Program-made: the position numbers and the translations under genes
The notes under the pieces: model-generated
Seen by the model: only the letters and a program-made list of their open reading frames with translations
What the model was told of the DNA's origin: nothing
The model's database searches: none
Assembly (NCBI GenBank): GCA_023258355.1
Contig: JALQZL010000016.1
Span: 1 to 18,006 of the forward strand
Reading direction: 5' to 3'
DNA length: 18,006 bases
Origin: Wenzhouxiangellaceae bacterium
GTDB lineage: Bacteria > Pseudomonadota > Gammaproteobacteria > Xanthomonadales > Wenzhouxiangellaceae
Shown here: piece by piece, positions 13,656 through 18,006 of the stretch
Position numbering within the stretch: the first letter of the stretch is position 1
How the letters are laid out: each line of letters opens with the position of its first letter

Positions 13656-16600
13656 GATTGCGTACCATCATAACGTCAGTTCGATCCTGAAGCAGGCGCT
13701 CATCGCACTTGGTTGTCTTGTACTTCCCATACTGGCGCTTGCTGACCATCCAAGGGTTTTCGAGCGATTTGGTCCAGAAGCCGGCCTATCACAGACAAAC
13801 ATCTTTGCCATGACTGAGGACAGCCGTGGCTATCTCTGGATTGGGACTGAGTTCGCGGCTGATCGTTATGATGGCTATCAGTTCCAATCCCTTCGCCATC
13901 AGCCTTTAGATTCGGCGTCACTCACACCAGGCGCCATCATAGCCTTTCACAACGATCAACAAGGGCGCCTATGGATTGGAACCACAGAGGGCGTGGCGAT
14001 TTATAACCCTGATGATGGATCTGTACAACGCATTCTCGATGTTGGTCGGCGTCAAGACAGCCCGTTGACTGGCATCATCAATGGGATTCAGCCTTTTTGT
14101 GATGACAAGGTGATTGCTCTGTTCGCAAACATAGCTTATGTCATTGACCCAGATACTCTTGACACTAAGCTGGCTACTTTTAAGCAACATCGAAGCCTGA
14201 GCAAGCTCGCTTCATTTGCAACTGATAGCTCGGGACAATTCTGGCTGACCAACGGACACCATCTCTGGGTCTCTAATTGCGAGACACAAGAATTAGACCA
14301 TGTGAGTTCTAATCCTCTAGTTGAGCCCATCAACAACACAGGTCAATCAGCATTGGCAACCATCGCACCGGGCAAACTGGCGTGGGCAGGACCCAATGGA
14401 ATTCAAATACTCAACACCGAAACTCATGAAGAAATCAACCTGATCCAACCCAAAAGTCATGGTCAAGTCAGCAATTATGTTCTGGGAGCACGTAAGGACA
14501 TGCATGGTAACCTTTGGGTGCTCCAAGCCGATGGACTATCGCGCGTGGTTCTCGGGGCGCAAGGTCATGAGGTTCTCATCTGGGAGCGCATGTACAACTC
14601 AGATCTTGATCTTGGGTCGATGGAGAGACATTCCCCCTTAGGCTTAGCACATAGCAGTGATGGTTTAATCTGGATCTCAGTTCCCAACATGCTTGGTGCC
14701 TTTGATATCAATGACAGTACCTTCCATTCCACAAAACATGACCCGAGGAATAGCAAGTCCATTCCGCCGACGTTGCCATTGGTGGGTTACGACCTCTACT
14801 CAGATCGCTTCGGTTCAGTCTGGATAGGCTCGAAGCTTGGTGGTCTCGCGCGTTATAGCCCAGAACGCCATCGCTTCTTGCACATTCGAAACACGGACAG
14901 CTCCTCTTATGTGGTGAGAGGTGTGGCTGAACAAACCACACCGAATAATCATACTGTCTGGATTGGACTTGATTCTGGGGGCATTGAGCTTTGGCAGGCG
15001 TATAACCCGAATGACTATCATCAAGTACCGATCACTGCATCATTAGCGGGTCAACCTGTTGATCTTGAGCGCATAAGGGTCAGAGCTTTGGCTGCGCATC
15101 CAAAGACTGGGGCTGTTTGGTTCAATGGCGTACAGTATTTTGGGGAAATGAATGCTGATGAGCGCACCGTTAAGGTCATAGCCTCACATCCTCAACAAGA
15201 GGGCCGGCGCCGATCACTGGCATTCAGCAAGGATGGACAAGCGCTCTATCAATCCATTGGCTATAACCTTGTGACGCATCGTTTCAATGCCAGTGGCGAG
15301 CTTATCAGCAGTGACCAACTGGATTGGTTGCCTCAAAAGATTAATGAGTCTCGTATTGAGGCACTGTATGTGCTGCCTGACAACTCGCTGCTTCTTGCCA
15401 CTGATGATCGACTGTTCAAAGTCCTGCCTATGCAGCAAGATGCACTTGAATTGGCCATCACTGATACCGATGGTCAGAAGCCATCAATCAAGATCACTTC
15501 AGTCTTCGCGCGAACCATGGACCGTATTTGGCTGGGGACGCATGATTCAGGACTACTTAAAGGTCAGATCAAATCAGCGGCTTCAGGTGAGGTATTTGAA
15601 GTGGCGCAAGCCTATGGACTGGCTGATGGCCTTCCAGATGTAACAATCTATGCAATGACCAAAGACAATGATGGCTATCTGTGGTTTAGCAGCAATAAGG
15701 GGCTCAGTCGCTTCAATGCCAGTGATGCCACCATTGTTAACTTTGACGTCGATGATGGACTACAGAGCCAAGAGTTCAATAAGAATGTAGTGCATGCCTC
15801 TGGGGCTGGGCGTCTCTACTTTGGCGGTATAAATGGTGTTAACGTGTTTGACCCCAATCAAATCCAAACCCACCCTGTTGCACCAGAGACTTATCTACAT
15901 CGATTTGAGGTGAATCGCAAAGAAATCGAGCCCGACAGTCACCTTAAGTTTCGCTATGACCAAAACAACTGGTCACTAGAGTATGTCGGTCTTCATTGGA
16001 TGAATTCTGAAGACAACCGATTTTCTTATCGTTTGGAGGGGGTTGATTCTGAGTGGGTTGATGCAGGGAATGATCGGGTCGCCCGCTATGCTGGACTCAA
16101 CCCTGGCAACTATCGTTTCTGGTTGCGCGCCGCCAACGCTGACGGCGTTTGGTCTGAACCAAAAGTGCTGTTGGAAGCCGAAATCTTACCTCCCCCATGG
16201 CAATCATCAACTGCCTTTTTTATCTACATTCTGGCTATTGCTGGCATCATGACAGCCTTCATTTTTCACTCTAAAAGTCGACAGCAAGCGCTTCAGGCAT
16301 TGGTCAATGATCGAACCTACGAACTAAAAGTTAAGAATGATCTGATGGCCAAGCAATCACATGAACTGGAGCAGGCACTTGATGCACGTACCTTATTTTT
16401 CGCCAATGTATCACATGAACTACGAACACCCCTAACCCTAATTGATGCCAATTTAGCAAGTCTTCTTCAACAACACCCAGACCAACCCACAGCAAAAACA
16501 GCACGCCACTATCTTGGCCGTCTATCTCATCTTGTTGACCAACTACTTGACCTCTCAGCTGTGCGCTTTAGAGGCACACAACCAGAGAAAAAACCATGGT

Positions 16601-17943
16601 CCCTATCAGAGCTTGCCAGGTCTACCCTGTTTGCCTACGACGAAATTGCCCGCAAACAAAACATTGATCTCAAGTTTCATCAGGATGGGCACTGGGATTG
16701 CCAAGTCAATCAATCGACTGTGGAAAAGATACTTCTGAATTTGATTACTAACGCCATCAAATACACCAAATGTAATGGCTCGGTAACCGTGACCGTCGAA
16801 CAGGACAATGAATCAGGGGCCTGGATTCATGTGGCAGACACTGGTCCAGGTATTCCAGACGATGACCAGGCCAATATATTTGAGCGCTTTTATCGCGTGC
16901 CTGCCGAAGAAAACCATCGAACCTCAGGGACTGGCATTGGCCTGGCTTTGGTGACCGAGGGGGTTCGCGCGATAGGGGGCGCCATTCGCTTAACCAGTCA
17001 AGTGGGCAAGGGCAGTACATTCTCGGTCTGGCTACCTGCCCATCACGATGCCTCTACACGCAAGCAGCCCGCTGATGACAGGAGTCCGAGCGAAGTAGAG
17101 ACATCAGCTGTCCACTCGGAGACACGCCAATCCGCCACTGATCAGTCTGAGACGCCAAGACAAGGTCGACTCCTAATCGTTGAAGATAATGCGGACCTAC
17201 GGGAGATTTTGGTTAATGCACTCTGCAAAGATTGGCAGATCACCGAAGCGGCTGATGGCGAACAAGCCTTGGCTGCACTTGAAAACGCTGAGACCGATTT
17301 GATTCTGAGCGACATCATGATGCCCAATATGGACGGGCTTTCACTACTGCAACACGTCCGTGATGACCTCAGGTTCAGTCACCTACCATTTTTATTCTTA
17401 ACAGCCCGCTCAGATGATGAGACAGAGCTCCAAAGCCTCATGCTGGCTGCAGATGACTTTGTCAGAAAACCCTTTAATCAAGATGTATTGCGGCTCAAAT
17501 TACGCAACATGCACCAAGCCAGAATCCGATTGCAAACCCAGCTTGGTCACATTCCTCGAGCCATAGATGATCAGCATGAGGTGACGGGTGCACGAACGAA
17601 CCTGAGTGCGCGAGACCAGCGGTTTGTGGAAAGCCTCACCCGATGGCTGGAAAAACACGCCACCGAGCCTTCTACCAACGTGGGTGCACTTGCAGGGGCG
17701 ATGGCAATTGATGAAAGAACGCTACAACGAAAATTTAAAGCGCTGTTTGGCCAAAAACCCCTGGAGTATATTCATCAATATCGAGTCTACAAGGCCTGCC
17801 AACTACTGCGAGATGGCAATTTATCCATCCAGCAGGTGGCTTATGAAACCGGGTTTAACGACCCCCGTTACTTCTCAAAAATATTCACAAAAATTCAAGG
17901 CACCACGCCATCGCGGTGGAGGAAAGCCGCCAAATCCGTATAG
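13654..17943 (+). CDS. One-chain hybrid two-component system: propeller sensor, histidine kinase, receiver and AraC-type regulator
   Basis: A 1429-residue membrane regulator. The signal peptide is at 1-30 (LALA|DH). A periplasmic region (31-770) carries two-component-propeller repeats such as IFAMTEDSRGYLWIGTEFA, IAFHNDQQGRLWIGTTEG and IYAMTKDNDGYLWFSSNKG. A Y_Y_Y domain lies at about 770-845 and one transmembrane helix at about 854-872. The cytoplasmic part has HisKA with His921 (FFANVSHELRTPL), HATPase with Asn1033, DTGPGIP and GTGIGLAL, then a linker. The receiver has Glu1177-Asp1178, phospho-acceptor Asp1220 (LSDIMMP), Thr1250 and Lys1272. The C-terminal AraC-type double helix-turn-helix is at about 1343-1425. 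All catalytic residues are intact. By analogy with Bacteroides hybrid systems it senses an external ligand, often a saccharide, and controls nearby genes. The ligand is unknown. AAGGGG lies 13 bases before the ATG, rather far, so the start is moderately sure. Confidence 0.93.
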   Translation: MIAYHHNVSSILKQALIALGCLVLPILALADHPRVFERFGPEAGLSQTNIFAMTEDSRGYLWIGTEFAADRYDGYQFQSLRHQPLDSASLTPGAIIAFHNDQQGRLWIGTTEGVAIYNPDDGSVQRILDVGRRQDSPLTGIINGIQPFCDDKVIALFANIAYVIDPDTLDTKLATFKQHRSLSKLASFATDSSGQFWLTNGHHLWVSNCETQELDHVSSNPLVEPINNTGQSALATIAPGKLAWAGPNGIQILNTETHEEINLIQPKSHGQVSNYVLGARKDMHGNLWVLQADGLSRVVLGAQGHEVLIWERMYNSDLDLGSMERHSPLGLAHSSDGLIWISVPNMLGAFDINDSTFHSTKHDPRNSKSIPPTLPLVGYDLYSDRFGSVWIGSKLGGLARYSPERHRFLHIRNTDSSSYVVRGVAEQTTPNNHTVWIGLDSGGIELWQAYNPNDYHQVPITASLAGQPVDLERIRVRALAAHPKTGAVWFNGVQYFGEMNADERTVKVIASHPQQEGRRRSLAFSKDGQALYQSIGYNLVTHRFNASGELISSDQLDWLPQKINESRIEALYVLPDNSLLLATDDRLFKVLPMQQDALELAITDTDGQKPSIKITSVFARTMDRIWLGTHDSGLLKGQIKSAASGEVFEVAQAYGLADGLPDVTIYAMTKDNDGYLWFSSNKGLSRFNASDATIVNFDVDDGLQSQEFNKNVVHASGAGRLYFGGINGVNVFDPNQIQTHPVAPETYLHRFEVNRKEIEPDSHLKFRYDQNNWSLEYVGLHWMNSEDNRFSYRLEGVDSEWVDAGNDRVARYAGLNPGNYRFWLRAANADGVWSEPKVLLEAEILPPPWQSSTAFFIYILAIAGIMTAFIFHSKSRQQALQALVNDRTYELKVKNDLMAKQSHELEQALDARTLFFANVSHELRTPLTLIDANLASLLQQHPDQPTAKTARHYLGRLSHLVDQLLDLSAVRFRGTQPEKKPWSLSELARSTLFAYDEIARKQNIDLKFHQDGHWDCQVNQSTVEKILLNLITNAIKYTKCNGSVTVTVEQDNESGAWIHVADTGPGIPDDDQANIFERFYRVPAEENHRTSGTGIGLALVTEGVRAIGGAIRLTSQVGKGSTFSVWLPAHHDASTRKQPADDRSPSEVETSAVHSETRQSATDQSETPRQGRLLIVEDNADLREILVNALCKDWQITEAADGEQALAALENAETDLILSDIMMPNMDGLSLLQHVRDDLRFSHLPFLFLTARSDDETELQSLMLAADDFVRKPFNQDVLRLKLRNMHQARIRLQTQLGHIPRAIDDQHEVTGARTNLSARDQRFVESLTRWLEKHATEPSTNVGALAGAMAIDERTLQRKFKALFGQKPLEYIHQYRVYKACQLLRDGNLSIQQVAYETGFNDPRYFSKIFTKIQGTTPSRWRKAAKSV

Positions 17944-17951
17944 TTGTCGGA

Positions 17952-17984
17952 TTTATACACACACCTGTCGCATTTGTGTATAAA
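17952..17984. repeat. Inverted pair of TTATACACA boxes after the sensor gene
   Basis: The 10-base arms TTTATACACA (17952-17961) and TGTGTATAAA (17975-17984) are perfect inverted copies with a 13-base spacer, starting eight bases after the sensor stop. Each arm contains TTATACACA, a full match to the DnaA-box consensus TTATNCACA. An A run follows on the plus strand, so it is not a canonical terminator in that direction. It could equally be an operator for the gene beyond the window. Confidence 0.5.
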
Positions 17985-18006
17985 AAAAATAAGATCTCTC
18001 CCTATA

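Noticed and set aside
15283..15722. Repeated TTCAATGCCAGTG in the sensor gene (about 15285 and 15711)
   Set aside because: Both encode FNAS in related propeller blades. This is repeat-domain similarity rather than a mobile or regulatory repeat.
17952..17990. The inverted repeat plus A run as the sensor gene's terminator
   Set aside because: On the plus strand the stem is followed by A residues, not T, so it does not fit a standard terminator in the gene's direction.

Overview
The window looks like chromosomal DNA of a gammaproteobacterium. Supporting signs are a full-length exonuclease I (SbcB), the dnaX-ybaB-recR operon with the gene for 4.5S signal recognition particle RNA (ffs) upstream of it, an MsrA, and a PpiA-type periplasmic cyclophilin. 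Species cannot be told from sequence alone. No phage, transposase, integrase, tRNA or CRISPR signature is visible.

Layout, left to right. (1) 1-143 is the 3' end of a universal stress protein gene, converging on a minus-strand run of msrA, a histidine-phosphatase-fold gene and a short-chain dehydrogenase (166-2140). The msrA and phosphatase genes overlap at an ATGA. (2) Divergent from msrA is sbcB (2214-3638). After it lies a 286-bp AT-rich convergent gap holding matches to the DnaA-box consensus, including two perfect TTATCCACA boxes as an inverted pair. (3) A small unrecognised minus-strand gene (3925-4257) is divergent from a secreted ComEA-like helix-hairpin-helix protein (4499-4798), which is followed by a hairpin terminator. 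(4) The minus-strand operon dnaX-ybaB-recR (7350-4854) is tightly coupled. ffs (about 7477-7589, plus strand) is divergent from it. (5) A plus-strand run follows: a secreted cyclophilin with an extra C-terminal domain, an SbcD/Mre11-like nuclease, and a 1077-residue SbcC/YhaN-like ATPase. The last two overlap at GTGA. (6) A DUF1643 gene on the minus strand sits between the ATPase and a 1429-residue hybrid two-component sensor/regulator, overlapping both. (7) The last 63 bases hold an inverted pair of TTATACACA boxes.

How the genes relate. Much of the window concerns DNA maintenance: SbcB exonuclease, the clamp-loader subunit DnaX, the nucleoid protein YbaB, RecR, and a nuclease/ATPase pair. 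The nuclease/ATPase pair is the least ordinary part. Its ATPase carries a predicted transmembrane hairpin between coiled coils, a signature motif lacking the usual glycine, and about 230 residues beyond the ATPase head that I do not recognise. The giant regulator joins a periplasmic propeller sensor, a kinase, a receiver and an AraC-type DNA-binding domain in one chain. That layout is best known as the hybrid two-component systems of Bacteroidetes. Its target genes would probably lie just beyond the right edge.
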